Positions 47,003-54,396 of a stretch of DNA of 64,000 nt are shown piece by piece (position 1 is the first letter of the stretch; each line of letters starts with the position of its first letter). The translations under genes were made by a program, and so were the position numbers. The stretch covers positions 2,728,001 to 2,792,000 of the forward strand of contig NZ_CP009251.1 of assembly GCF_001941345.1 (NCBI RefSeq). The letters are read 5' to 3'. Under the pieces are notes generated by a model, which was given only the letters and a program-made list of their open reading frames with translations, did no database searches and was not told where the DNA came from. The DNA is from Corynebacterium stationis (GTDB lineage: Bacteria > Actinomycetota > Actinomycetes > Mycobacteriales > Mycobacteriaceae).

Positions 47003-48040
47003 ATGTCTGCCGCTGAATCCCAAACTTTTAATGCTGCTGTTGTTGAAAAATTTGGCCAGGAAGTCACAGTCAAAGAGATTGGCCTCCCACAACCTGGCCC
47101 CAATCAAGCACTGGTTAAGGTGCTTACCTCTGGAATTTTCCATACGGATCTCCACGCGCTTGAGGGCGACTGGCCGGTAAAACCTGAACCACCATTTGTA
47201 CCTGGACATGAAGGTGTCGGGGAAGTAGTCGAACTGGGCCCTGGGGAGCATGACGTCAATGTTGGAGACATCGTCGGCAACGCTTGGTCATGGTCCGCTC
47301 GTGGCACTTGTGAATTCTGCATTACAGGTCGAGAGACCCATTGTCCCGATGCCGAATATGGAGGCTATACCCAGAACGGCTCCTTTGGCGAGCACATGCT
47401 GGTCGACACGCGCTATGCTGCCCGCATCCCAGAGGGAGTCGACTACCTAGAAGCAGCTCCCATCCTATGCGCTGGGGTGACCGTCTATAAAGCCCTCAAG
47501 CAGTCCGAGGCACGCCCAGGTCAATTTATGGTAATTTCCGGCATTGGCGGCTTAGGGCATATTGCTGTGCAATACGCCGTAGCGATGGGTCTACGTGTTA
47601 TCGCAGTAGATATTGCAACCGAAAAGCTAGACCTAGCATCTAGACTCGGTGCTGAATATACCGTCAACGCGGGTGACGAAGATCCTGGCTCAGCTGTGCA
47701 GAAATACACCGAAGGCGGATCCCATGGCGTATTGGTTACAGCAGTCCACGAAGCAGCATTTGGGCAAGCGCTGGACATGGCACGCAGCGGCGGCACAATC
47801 GTCTTCAACGGCCTGCCACCTGGAGAATTTCCTGCATCTGTATTCGACATCGTGTTCCGAGGATTAACTATCCGCGGATCCCTGGTAGGCACTCGACAAG
47901 ATATGACGGAGGCGTTGGACTTCTTTGCTCGCGGTTTAATTAAACCTACCGTTACTGAATGCTCACTTGATGATGTCAACGATGTCTTTGAGCGAATGCG
48001 TAACGGCCAGATCGACGGTCGGGTAGCGATCCGGTACTAA
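47003..48040 (+). CDS. adhA: zinc-type alcohol dehydrogenase (AdhA-like) with altered zinc sites
   Basis: A 345-residue medium-chain dehydrogenase resembling corynebacterial AdhA. GHEGVGEVVELGPG (H69, E70), the third catalytic ligand C156 (APILCAGVTVYKAL) and the NAD-binding ISGIGGLGHIAVQYA are intact. Two cysteines that the family uses for zinc are changed. The catalytic ligand in SGICHTDLH is Phe (F46, codon TTC at 47138-47140). The first structural-zinc cysteine in SACGTCEFC is Arg (R100, codon CGT at 47300-47302). Each needs only one base change from a Cys codon. The frame is otherwise intact, with a good AGGAGTGGCTCG start context. Probably an inactive or altered enzyme. Confidence 0.85.
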   Translation: MSAAESQTFNAAVVEKFGQEVTVKEIGLPQPGPNQALVKVLTSGIFHTDLHALEGDWPVKPEPPFVPGHEGVGEVVELGPGEHDVNVGDIVGNAWSWSARGTCEFCITGRETHCPDAEYGGYTQNGSFGEHMLVDTRYAARIPEGVDYLEAAPILCAGVTVYKALKQSEARPGQFMVISGIGGLGHIAVQYAVAMGLRVIAVDIATEKLDLASRLGAEYTVNAGDEDPGSAVQKYTEGGSHGVLVTAVHEAAFGQALDMARSGGTIVFNGLPPGEFPASVFDIVFRGLTIRGSLVGTRQDMTEALDFFARGLIKPTVTECSLDDVNDVFERMRNGQIDGRVAIRY

Positions 48041-48078
48041 CACTGACTGACAGCCATCCCAATATTGGTCCCAAAGAA

Positions 48079-48116
48079 GATGCCACGCTGCGTACACCAA
48101 GTACGGGCGTGGCATC
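48079..48116 (+). terminator. hairpin after adhA
   Basis: GATGCCACGC and GCGTGGCATC form a perfect 10-bp stem 39 bp after the adhA stop. There is no T run, so termination is possible but not certain. Confidence 0.5.
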
Positions 48117-48214
48117 TCACTGTTGTATGAGCGCATCGAATTCCTCAGCCGGTAGACTTTCACAACAGGAAAAATTGATTTTCACGCGAACAGGACTGAG
48201 GTACTAACCCGCTC

Positions 48215-48239
48215 TAATAGCGTCACTGTGACGCTATTA
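48215..48239. repeat. 25-bp perfect palindrome in a gene-free stretch
   Basis: The arms TAATAGCGTCAC and GTGACGCTATTA surround one T, with every position paired. It lies in a 704-bp region (48041-48744) in which I find no gene. The remainder, 48240-48744, shows no recognisable RNA, ORF or repeat. The site may be an operator or a cruciform. Confidence 0.6.
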
Positions 48240-48744
48240 AGTACGGACTACCACCGCTTTTCAAGCCGAGAAAATTTACCTATTCCAAAACGTTAACTAT
48301 AGATCTTAGCAATGATTGAATAACTCATATTACGACCAAACTGTCTGCGATAGGGGAGAATGCGCGAATTCGTTGGCGAACCGATCTTTAAGGTTGTCTT
48401 TAATGGGATTGCTCAACCATTGATATGTTCTATACTCGCATTTGCCCAAGGTGCAGGTGCCCTATCCTAAAGAACACGTATAGATGATCCTGGGAGACGC
48501 TGAATAGAAATTCTCTGTGGAATGCACGCAACGTGCGACTGCGCTCCCGACGGGCGCTGGATTACTACGTTGTTATTTTACACGAGAAGACTTTAACAAC
48601 AACAGCCCCAGCCTCCACAGCTTAGAGCAGCGGGGATAGCGAGCCAAAGAGTTAACTGCGTAACAATATAAAGGTTTCTGCCAATCTCCTGCCCAAGTAG
48701 CCAATAAGGAAGATATCTACCGCTGAGTAAGGGATGATGGAGAC

Positions 48745-49341
48745 ATGAATAAGTCCGTAGCTATTACCGCACTCGCCGTTTCCGCCCTTGCGTTAGCTTC
48801 CTGTTCTACGGAAGCGTCTAATGACGACAGCGCGGACAATGGCGCCATGACCCAAACCGCCACCCAGGAGTCTCCGGAAACCACGGAGGAGACCTCAGAG
48901 GAAACCTCTGAGACCACCAGCGCCGAAGAATCCAGCTCTGAAACAACGAACACCGCCGCATCGAGCTCCGGTCGATTCGATGAAGCCGCTCTCAAGAGTG
49001 AACTAGAAGGCATGGGGTACCAGTGCGATGACGATGATGACTGCACCAAGACCGAAGGCGCCATCATCTACGACGTCGATATCGATGATGATTCCGTAGA
49101 CGTTGAAGTCCAGGGCAATGACGATCTTGATCAGCACTTTGAAACCATCCTGACCGATGTTGGAACTGCATTCGGAGAGTATGACTTCGGTGGGGCATCG
49201 TGGGATGAAATCCAGACTTGGGGCATCGAGGCCGGGGAAGATGAGGAAACCGTTCTCGGAAATGTTGAGCTAGAGCATGACCGCGGGGAAGACGATGGAA
49301 TCCCATCCCGCGATCTCAGCGTAGAGCTCATCGAAAGCTAA
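48745..49341 (+). CDS. acidic secreted lipoprotein, unknown function
   Basis: A 198-residue protein. The short signal peptide ends in the lipobox LASC (Cys 20). A linker of about 55 residues consists almost only of Ser, Thr, Glu and Ala, typical of a wall-spanning spacer. A very acidic C-terminal domain (about 76-198) contains LEGMGYQCDDDDDCTK and YDVDIDDDSVDVEV, with a likely disulfide between the two cysteines. I do not recognise the domain. ATG is preceded by GATGGAG. It stands alone between a gene-free region and the Fnr-type regulator. Confidence 0.75.
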   Translation: MNKSVAITALAVSALALASCSTEASNDDSADNGAMTQTATQESPETTEETSEETSETTSAEESSSETTNTAASSSGRFDEAALKSELEGMGYQCDDDDDCTKTEGAIIYDVDIDDDSVDVEVQGNDDLDQHFETILTDVGTAFGEYDFGGASWDEIQTWGIEAGEDEETVLGNVELEHDRGEDDGIPSRDLSVELIES

Positions 49342-49398
49342 ACCGCGTCGACTAGCCTACAGCGGAAAATACTCCTGGAGACCAGGTAAAATGAAATC

Positions 49399-50139
49399 AT
49401 GTCCGCTAACCCTGTCCGTCCCAATTGTGCGCGTCCGCATTCTTGTTCTTTAGATGTCCGTCTGGATGCCATGGCGCGTTCACCGCTTACACGTGAACTC
49501 AAGCCCGAAGAACATCTAGATCTGGATTCCTTCGTCACGTCGTGGGCGTGGTCGGAGGGTGATCCGCTCATGCTGGCAGGGCAGAAGGTATCGGGTTCTT
49601 ATCTCGTTGTGGCAGGTCGAGTACGGGTAGTGCGCGATACTATCGATGGCCGTGAGATCACCGTCGACATTGCCTCGCCAGGAGATATCATTGGACCGCT
49701 AGAGACGAATCCTTCGTATGCGGTGGATTCAGCCTGGGCAATGGAAACCACCTGTGCGTTGTACCTACCTGCGGACCGTCTCGCAGAAGTCATCGCTAGA
49801 CACCCGGCTTTGGCAGTAGCAATTGTGCAAATGCAACACACGCGATTGGCGCAAGCACGAGATAGAGATGTCAATCAAAGCGCCAAGACCGTTGTGCAGC
49901 GCGTAGCTACCGTTCTGCTTAGGCTCGATGCCAAATTGGGGGACTTGCGCCCAGACGGCAACAGCTTGCTGCAAGTACGCCTTCGACGCGACGATATCGC
50001 CGGGATGGCTGGGACAACGCTCGAGTCCACCTCGCGGGCCATGTCGCAAATGAAAAAAGATGGACTCATCGACTCTGGACGGGAGTGGGTGTCCATCATC
50101 GATGCCCAAGCATTAGAGCGCATTGTCGATGGTGAATAA
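49399..50139 (+). CDS. Crp/Fnr family regulator (FNR-type DNA recognition)
   Basis: A 246-residue regulator with the cyclic-nucleotide-binding-like beta roll (about 45-130), a dimer helix and a C-terminal winged helix-turn-helix. The recognition helix reads TTLESTSRAMSQMKKDG, giving E209, S212 and R213, the same trio that in E. coli FNR reads TTGAT. N-terminal C10 and C16 plus C119 could bind an iron-sulfur cluster or sense redox or NO, but the four-Cys pattern of FNR is not complete. TAAAAT (49387-49392) ends 6 bp before the ATG, so the gene is probably leaderless. Two FNR boxes lie immediately downstream. Confidence 0.85.
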   Translation: MSANPVRPNCARPHSCSLDVRLDAMARSPLTRELKPEEHLDLDSFVTSWAWSEGDPLMLAGQKVSGSYLVVAGRVRVVRDTIDGREITVDIASPGDIIGPLETNPSYAVDSAWAMETTCALYLPADRLAEVIARHPALAVAIVQMQHTRLAQARDRDVNQSAKTVVQRVATVLLRLDAKLGDLRPDGNSLLQVRLRRDDIAGMAGTTLESTSRAMSQMKKDGLIDSGREWVSIIDAQALERIVDGE

Positions 50140-50154
50140 CAAGTTCTACGCTCT

Positions 50155-50196
50155 TTGATCTGCGTCAAAGAACCTTTCCTTACTTCGTCCTAACGT
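50155..50196 (+). promoter_or_regulatory. FNR-box promoter of the metallochaperone gene
   Basis: TTGATCTGCGTCAA (50155-50168) is a near-consensus FNR box (TTGATnnnnATCAA, one mismatch). TAACGT at 50191-50196 can serve as -10. The box centre is 29.5 bp from the -10 start, i.e. about -41.5 from the expected transcript start. Confidence 0.75.
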
Positions 50197-50240
50197 AGTA
50201 ATTGCAAGCACGAAGAGAAGTGAAAGGAAGCTGAGAAGCC

Positions 50241-50477
50241 ATGACCACCCCAACCGCATTGAAGAAGACCACCCTGCGCTCTGATGAATTCACCTGCCCA
50301 AGCTGCATCGCGAAAATCGAGAATAAGCTACGCAGCCTCGATGGTGTGGAGTCTGCAGAGGTGAAGTTCTCCTCGGGCCGCATCCTTGTGGAACACGACC
50401 CCGAAAAGGCGAGTGTCCGCGACCTCGTCGACGCCGTGGCGGAAGTCGGATACACGGCTAAGCCATCCGCTATCTAA
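50241..50477 (+). CDS. heavy-metal-associated (CopZ-like) metallochaperone
   Basis: A 78-residue HMA-fold protein. The metal-binding motif is FTCPSCIAKIENKL (CxxC at C19 and C22); VKFSSGRILVEHDP and VGYTAK complete the ferredoxin-like fold. The P1B ATPase encoded next has no N-terminal metal-binding domain, so this free HMA protein probably serves it in trans (inference). GAAAGGAAG lies upstream. It is transcribed from an FNR-box promoter and closed by its own terminator. Confidence 0.88.
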   Translation: MTTPTALKKTTLRSDEFTCPSCIAKIENKLRSLDGVESAEVKFSSGRILVEHDPEKASVRDLVDAVAEVGYTAKPSAI

Positions 50478-50530
50478 GCAACCACCGGGCAGTAAGCGGA
50501 GAAACCGCAATTACTGACCGCTCATTGCAC

Positions 50531-50566
50531 AGCCTGTTCCTGACCATCATCAGGAACAGGCTTTTT
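50531..50566 (+). terminator. terminator after the metallochaperone gene
   Basis: AGCCTGTTCCTGA and TCAGGAACAGGCT form a 13-bp stem followed by TTTT. Confidence 0.9.
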
Positions 50567-50609
50567 GTATTTGCGGTGCGCATACCAACGAAAAGCAGTA
50601 TCGCGAACA

Positions 50610-50651
50610 TTGATCTGGATCAAGGAACCCCAACTGCCTTCGCCATAACGT
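50610..50651 (+). promoter_or_regulatory. FNR-box promoter of the P1B ATPase gene
   Basis: TTGATCTGGATCAA (50610-50623) is a perfect FNR box. TAACGT at 50646-50651 has the same sequence and the same 29.5-bp offset from the box centre as in the metallochaperone promoter. Confidence 0.8.
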
Positions 50652-50696
50652 TAAAGGTGACATCACAACACCAGTGAGGGAAGGAACTTGAGAACA

Positions 50697-52577
50697 ATGA
50701 AAACGTGGAAGACGTGGGGAGTGGTTGGCGTATCAGCGCTGCTGGTTGCGCTGTCCTGGTTAAGCCCCGCAGAATCACTCATCGCAGATGCTCTGGTGAT
50801 TGCTGCTGCAGTTGTAGCAGGTTGGAATATCGCTATCTCCGCGATCCAGGCACTACGGATTAAGATGGTCTCGATCGATCTCTTGGTTGTCGTCGCCGCC
50901 ATCGGCGCACTGTTTATCAACAACTATTGGGAATCCGCAGCCGTCACATTCCTCTTCGCCTTGGGTAAGACTTTGGAAAAGGCCACGATGAATCGCACCC
51001 GCAAGGCCTTGAGCGACTTGGTAGATTCCGCGCCGGAGACGGCAACGAAACTGCACGACGATGGCTCTACCGAGACGGTGGAAGTTTGGGAGCTGATGCC
51101 CGGGGAAAAGGTTCTGGTTCGCAATGGCGAACAAATCCCTGTGGACGGCCGGGTGATATCCGGATTCGCGGGAGTGGACGAAGCCAGCATTACCGGCGAG
51201 TCCGTTCCAGCAGAAAAATCTGAGGGCGCGGAAGTCTTCGCGGGAACCTGGCTACGCAGTGGCGTACTCCGCGTCGAGGCCACAGCGGTGGGATCAGAAT
51301 CCACCTTGGCGAAAATCATCCACCGCGTCGAAGACGCGCAGGACGATAAAGCAAAGACGCAGACATTTTTAGAGCGCTTTTCCAAGTGGTACACCCCGGG
51401 TGTCATGATCGCGGCGTTAGCGGTCGGCCTCATCACCCAAAACGTAGAACTGGCACTGACCTTGCTGGTTATCGCATGTCCAGGCGCTCTGGTTATCTCC
51501 ATTCCAGTCTCCATCGTCGCCGGCATTGGTCGCTCGGCGAAAGATGGCGTACTTATCAAGGGTGGGGAATACCTGGAGGCCTCCGCGAAGGTGGACGCCG
51601 TTGTCGTCGATAAGACTGGCACCTTAACCAATGGACAACCAGAACTTACTGACGTCGAAGTACTCGACCCTGCTTATACCGCCAACGAGGTTCTGCAGCT
51701 TGCTGCGCGCGCGGAAACCGCCTCCGAGCACCCGCTTGCCGATGCCATCATCCGCGGAGCCAAGACCCGCGGTCTAGAGGTGGAGCTCGTAGAAAGCGCA
51801 CAACCAGTGATGGGTAAGGGGATTAGGGCTGAAGTTGATGGACACGCAGTCGCAGTTGGCTCCGCAGAGCTTCTCGATAAAACCCCTAACGAGGATCGCG
51901 TCCTGGAGTTAAATGCTCAGGGCAAGACCGCCATGTACGTCGGCGTCGATGGCCGTGCCATTGGCTTGGTCGCAGTTGCCGATACCATCCGCAGTGATGC
52001 ACCTGCCGCCGTGAAGTCCTTACATGACAATGGCATCAAGGTTGTCATGGCAACTGGTGACGCCCAGCGTGTTGCCGAAAACGTTGCCCGCGAATTAGGT
52101 GTGGATGAAGTCCACGCCGAGATGATGCCGGAAGACAAGCTGGACTTGGTCAAGGAACTACAAAGCCGCGGCCACGTCGTGGCCATGGTCGGTGATGGCG
52201 TCAATGACACGCCAGCCCTGGCCCAAGCAGACATCGGTGTCGCCATGGGCGCGGCAGGCTCACCCGCCGCTATTGAAACCGCGGATATCGCGCTGATGGC
52301 AGATAAGCTACCACGCTTGCCCTATGCGCTACACCTGGCTCAACGCACCGTCCGAACCATGACGCTCAACATCGTCATCGCACTGGCAACCGTCGCAGTT
52401 CTGCTAGCAGGCGTGCTCCTGGGTGGCGTGACCATGTCCATTGGCATGTTGGTCCACGAGGCTAGTGTCCTCCTCGTCATTGGCATCGCGATGCTGCTTC
52501 TGCGCCCAGTGCTGAAGCCAGAAGTGACGAGCGAGAGTCCAGTTCCACGTGAAACACAAGAAGTCGCTGCAGCCTAG
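50697..52577 (+). CDS. P1B-type heavy-metal-translocating ATPase with CPG motif
   Basis: About 626 residues with eight predicted helices and no N-terminal metal-binding domain. The actuator loop has ITGES, the phosphorylation site is DKTGTLTNGQ, the nucleotide domain has the P1B-specific SEHPLADAI, and the hinge is MVGDGVNDTPALAQADIGVAMG. The transmembrane metal site reads IACPGALVISIPVS. Thus the usual CPC (or SPC) is CPG, with one coordinating cysteine replaced by Gly. The ion is therefore uncertain (Cu, Zn, Cd or Fe possible). A TTG at 50688 is an alternative start. The last codons contain a 14/16 parS match. It is driven by a perfect FNR box. Confidence 0.88.
   Translation: MKTWKTWGVVGVSALLVALSWLSPAESLIADALVIAAAVVAGWNIAISAIQALRIKMVSIDLLVVVAAIGALFINNYWESAAVTFLFALGKTLEKATMNRTRKALSDLVDSAPETATKLHDDGSTETVEVWELMPGEKVLVRNGEQIPVDGRVISGFAGVDEASITGESVPAEKSEGAEVFAGTWLRSGVLRVEATAVGSESTLAKIIHRVEDAQDDKAKTQTFLERFSKWYTPGVMIAALAVGLITQNVELALTLLVIACPGALVISIPVSIVAGIGRSAKDGVLIKGGEYLEASAKVDAVVVDKTGTLTNGQPELTDVEVLDPAYTANEVLQLAARAETASEHPLADAIIRGAKTRGLEVELVESAQPVMGKGIRAEVDGHAVAVGSAELLDKTPNEDRVLELNAQGKTAMYVGVDGRAIGLVAVADTIRSDAPAAVKSLHDNGIKVVMATGDAQRVAENVARELGVDEVHAEMMPEDKLDLVKELQSRGHVVAMVGDGVNDTPALAQADIGVAMGAAGSPAAIETADIALMADKLPRLPYALHLAQRTVRTMTLNIVIALATVAVLLAGVLLGGVTMSIGMLVHEASVLLVIGIAMLLLRPVLKPEVTSESPVPRETQEVAAA
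52541..52556. other. parS-like site 4
   Basis: AGTTCCACGTGAAACA matches parS at 14 of 16 positions (differences at 1 and 5). It lies at the 3' end of the ATPase gene, read as VPRET. Confidence 0.6.
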
Positions 52578-52612
52578 ACATCACCGTAGGTTCTGTGAAC
52601 GATAAACAGACT

Positions 52613-52643
52613 GGACAAGGGGCAAATGTCTTGCCCCTTGTCC
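52613..52643 (+). terminator. hairpin after the P1B ATPase gene
   Basis: GGACAAGGGGCAA and TTGCCCCTTGTCC form a 13-bp stem 36 bp after the stop, followed by TTAATT rather than a clean T run. Confidence 0.75.
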
Positions 52644-52686
52644 TTAATTCTCGCCCAAAGCGAGTGCACTGCGTAAGCTAACACTC

Positions 52687-53658
52687 ATGCTTGAGCGCTT
52701 GAAAAAGGTCGACCCACTTATTGTTTTGATTATCTCGGCGGTCATCATCGCCATTATCTTCCCGGCCCGAGGGCAGTTCGCCGAAGTGTTTTCAACACTG
52801 GTCAGTATCGCGATCGCGGTGTTGTTCTTTCTGTATGGCGCACGATTATCCACGCAAGAAGCGCTCAATGGCCTAAAGCACTGGAAGCTGCATCTGACCA
52901 TCTTGATGTTTACTTTCGTGCTCTTTCCCATCGTCGGGCTAGCCCTGCGGCCACTGACGTTATTTATTACCGATGAGATGTACCTCGGTATTTTATTCCT
53001 CACCCTGGTTCCCTCAACCGTGCAGTCTTCGGTGGCATTTACCTCCATCGGTCGCGGCAATGTGGCCGGAGCAATCGTGGCCGCATCTGCATCTAACCTC
53101 GTCGGCGTTATCGCCACCCCAGTCCTAGTGATGCTCTTGATGAATTCCACTGGCGGAATCCACATCGACGCCTCGGTCTTCGGCGAGATTGCGCTTCAAC
53201 TTCTCGCACCGTTTATCTTTGGCCAGATCGTGCGCCCGTGGGTGAAGAATTTCGCAGCGAATAAAGCCACCAAAGTAGTCGACCGCGGCTCCATTGCCAT
53301 GGTCGTCTACTCAGCTTTTTCCTCGGGCATGGTCTCCGGAGTGTGGGGGAAAATCTCTGTCGGAGAAGTTATCTTCCTCGTTGTCTTCTCCGCCGTGCTG
53401 GTCTGCTTCATGCTCTTTCTTACCCGCGTAATCAGCAAGCGCTTAGGTTTTAATCGGGGCGATACCATCGCGGCGGAGTTTTGTGGTTCCAAGAAGTCTC
53501 TAGCAACGGGCTTGCCCATGGCATCGGTCATGTTTGGCTCGGGCGCCACACTAGGTCTGCTGATTTTGCCACTGATGATTTACCACCAAATTCAGTTGAT
53601 GATCTGCTCATGGCTTGCCGCGCACTATGGCAAGGAAGAAACCGAGCCAGTGACTTAG
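52687..53658 (+). CDS. bile acid:sodium symporter family protein (SBF-like)
   Basis: A 323-residue membrane protein with about ten helices of the SBF-like/YfeH group. VLFFLYGARLSTQEALNGLKHWKLH, LVPSTVQSSVAFTSIGRGNVAGA and CGSKKSLATGLPMASVMFG are the characteristic stretches, including the helix-crossover regions. Substrates of this group are mostly unknown organic anions. TAAGCT (52674-52679) ends 7 bp before the ATG, so the gene is probably leaderless. It is separated from the metal ATPase by a strong hairpin, so co-regulation with it is not implied. Confidence 0.83.
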   Translation: MLERLKKVDPLIVLIISAVIIAIIFPARGQFAEVFSTLVSIAIAVLFFLYGARLSTQEALNGLKHWKLHLTILMFTFVLFPIVGLALRPLTLFITDEMYLGILFLTLVPSTVQSSVAFTSIGRGNVAGAIVAASASNLVGVIATPVLVMLLMNSTGGIHIDASVFGEIALQLLAPFIFGQIVRPWVKNFAANKATKVVDRGSIAMVVYSAFSSGMVSGVWGKISVGEVIFLVVFSAVLVCFMLFLTRVISKRLGFNRGDTIAAEFCGSKKSLATGLPMASVMFGSGATLGLLILPLMIYHQIQLMICSWLAAHYGKEETEPVT

Positions 53659-53673
53659 ATAGACTGTCAGACC

Positions 53674-53985
53674 ATGGACACCATTCACTACGTACGCACC
53701 ACCTTGTCTGTTCCCGGCGCAGGCATGGCCATCCACATCGCCGAGCTCAAGGAGCTCAATAGCCAAGTGTGCGAGATGTTGCGCTTGATTGCTTTAGACC
53801 CCAATAATTCCATCGTGGGCGCAGCAGCTGGCGATGCACGTGAAGGCAACATTGATATGCCCACCAAGCAGGTTCCACACCCGGAAACCTATGACCAATT
53901 CCCGGATATTGAAGCGACGTACATCGATTCGCAGGAATTCGAAGGTTTGTGGTCGGAAGCCCAGGCGCTTTTCCCACGCCTGTAA
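53674..53985 (+). CDS. small conserved-looking protein, unknown function
   Basis: A 103-residue soluble, acidic protein without signal peptide, membrane helix or motif I recognise. It contains SVPGAGMAIHIAELKELNSQV (possible helix) and FPDIEATYIDSQEFEGLWSEAQALFP. TAGACT (53660-53665) ends 8 bp before the ATG, as at leuS, which supports expression as a leaderless gene. It is followed by the large parS palindrome, which can act as its terminator. Confidence 0.6.
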   Translation: MDTIHYVRTTLSVPGAGMAIHIAELKELNSQVCEMLRLIALDPNNSIVGAAAGDAREGNIDMPTKQVPHPETYDQFPDIEATYIDSQEFEGLWSEAQALFPRL

Positions 53986-54019
53986 GCACGACACGAAAGC
54001 GTCGCCCTCAAAGCAACAG

Positions 54020-54061
54020 AATGCCTCTGCAAGGTTTCACGTGAAACTTTGCAGAGGCATT
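54020..54061. terminator. 42-bp palindrome: bidirectional terminator with parS at its apex (site 5)
   Basis: AATGCCTCTGCAA and TTGCAGAGGCATT frame GGTTTCACGTGAAACT, a 14/16 parS match (54033-54048). The arms are complementary along all 21 positions except one G/T pair. It sits between the convergent 103-residue protein gene and azlD. Confidence 0.8.
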
Positions 54062-54063
54062 AT

Positions 54064-54396
54064 TTAGAAGACCAGGTTGACCAACAACATATAGGTAATA
54101 GTTCCGCCCAAAATGGATAAACCAACATCGCGGCGCCACTTGTGCAACAGATAAGTAGCAGCCACTGCGATGGCCACCGCCACGAAACCACCGGGAGACT
54201 CACGCTGCCCGTACCAAGTGTAAACCACCAGTACCGTCATTACTCCCACGGGCATGGTGCGACCCAAGACGGTCATAAACTCACTGTTTTTGAGATAACG
54301 CAGCAAGCTAAAGGGAAGAGCGCGCAGGGCGACCGTCACGATAAACAGAGGGATGATGACCGCGAGGATCATCCCTAAATCAACACCATTAGGCAT
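54064..54396 (-). CDS. azlD: AzlD family branched-chain amino acid exporter, small subunit
   Basis: A 110-residue protein with four hydrophobic helices. It contains the AzlD reading VALRALPFSLLRYLKNSEFMTVLGRTMPVGVMTVLVVY. It is the partner of AzlC (BrnE in the C. glutamicum BrnFE exporter of branched-chain amino acids and methionine). The frame is open to 54429, but ATG at 54396 follows GAAGG and gives the family length. It overlaps azlC by 8 bp. No lrp gene is adjacent, unlike the classical brnFE locus, so the substrate may differ. Confidence 0.85.
   Translation of the reverse strand: MPNGVDLGMILAVIIPLFIVTVALRALPFSLLRYLKNSEFMTVLGRTMPVGVMTVLVVYTWYGQRESPGGFVAVAIAVAATYLLHKWRRDVGLSILGGTITYMLLVNLVF

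Noticed and set aside
48480..48744. Possible small RNA or tRNA gene
   Set aside because: No cloverleaf, no T-loop GTTCGA-type sequence and no conserved SRP or 6C-like core could be found.
49482..49497. parS-like sequence around ACACGTGAA in the fnr gene
   Set aside because: Only about 10 of 16 positions match parS, no better than chance matches to CACGTG elsewhere.
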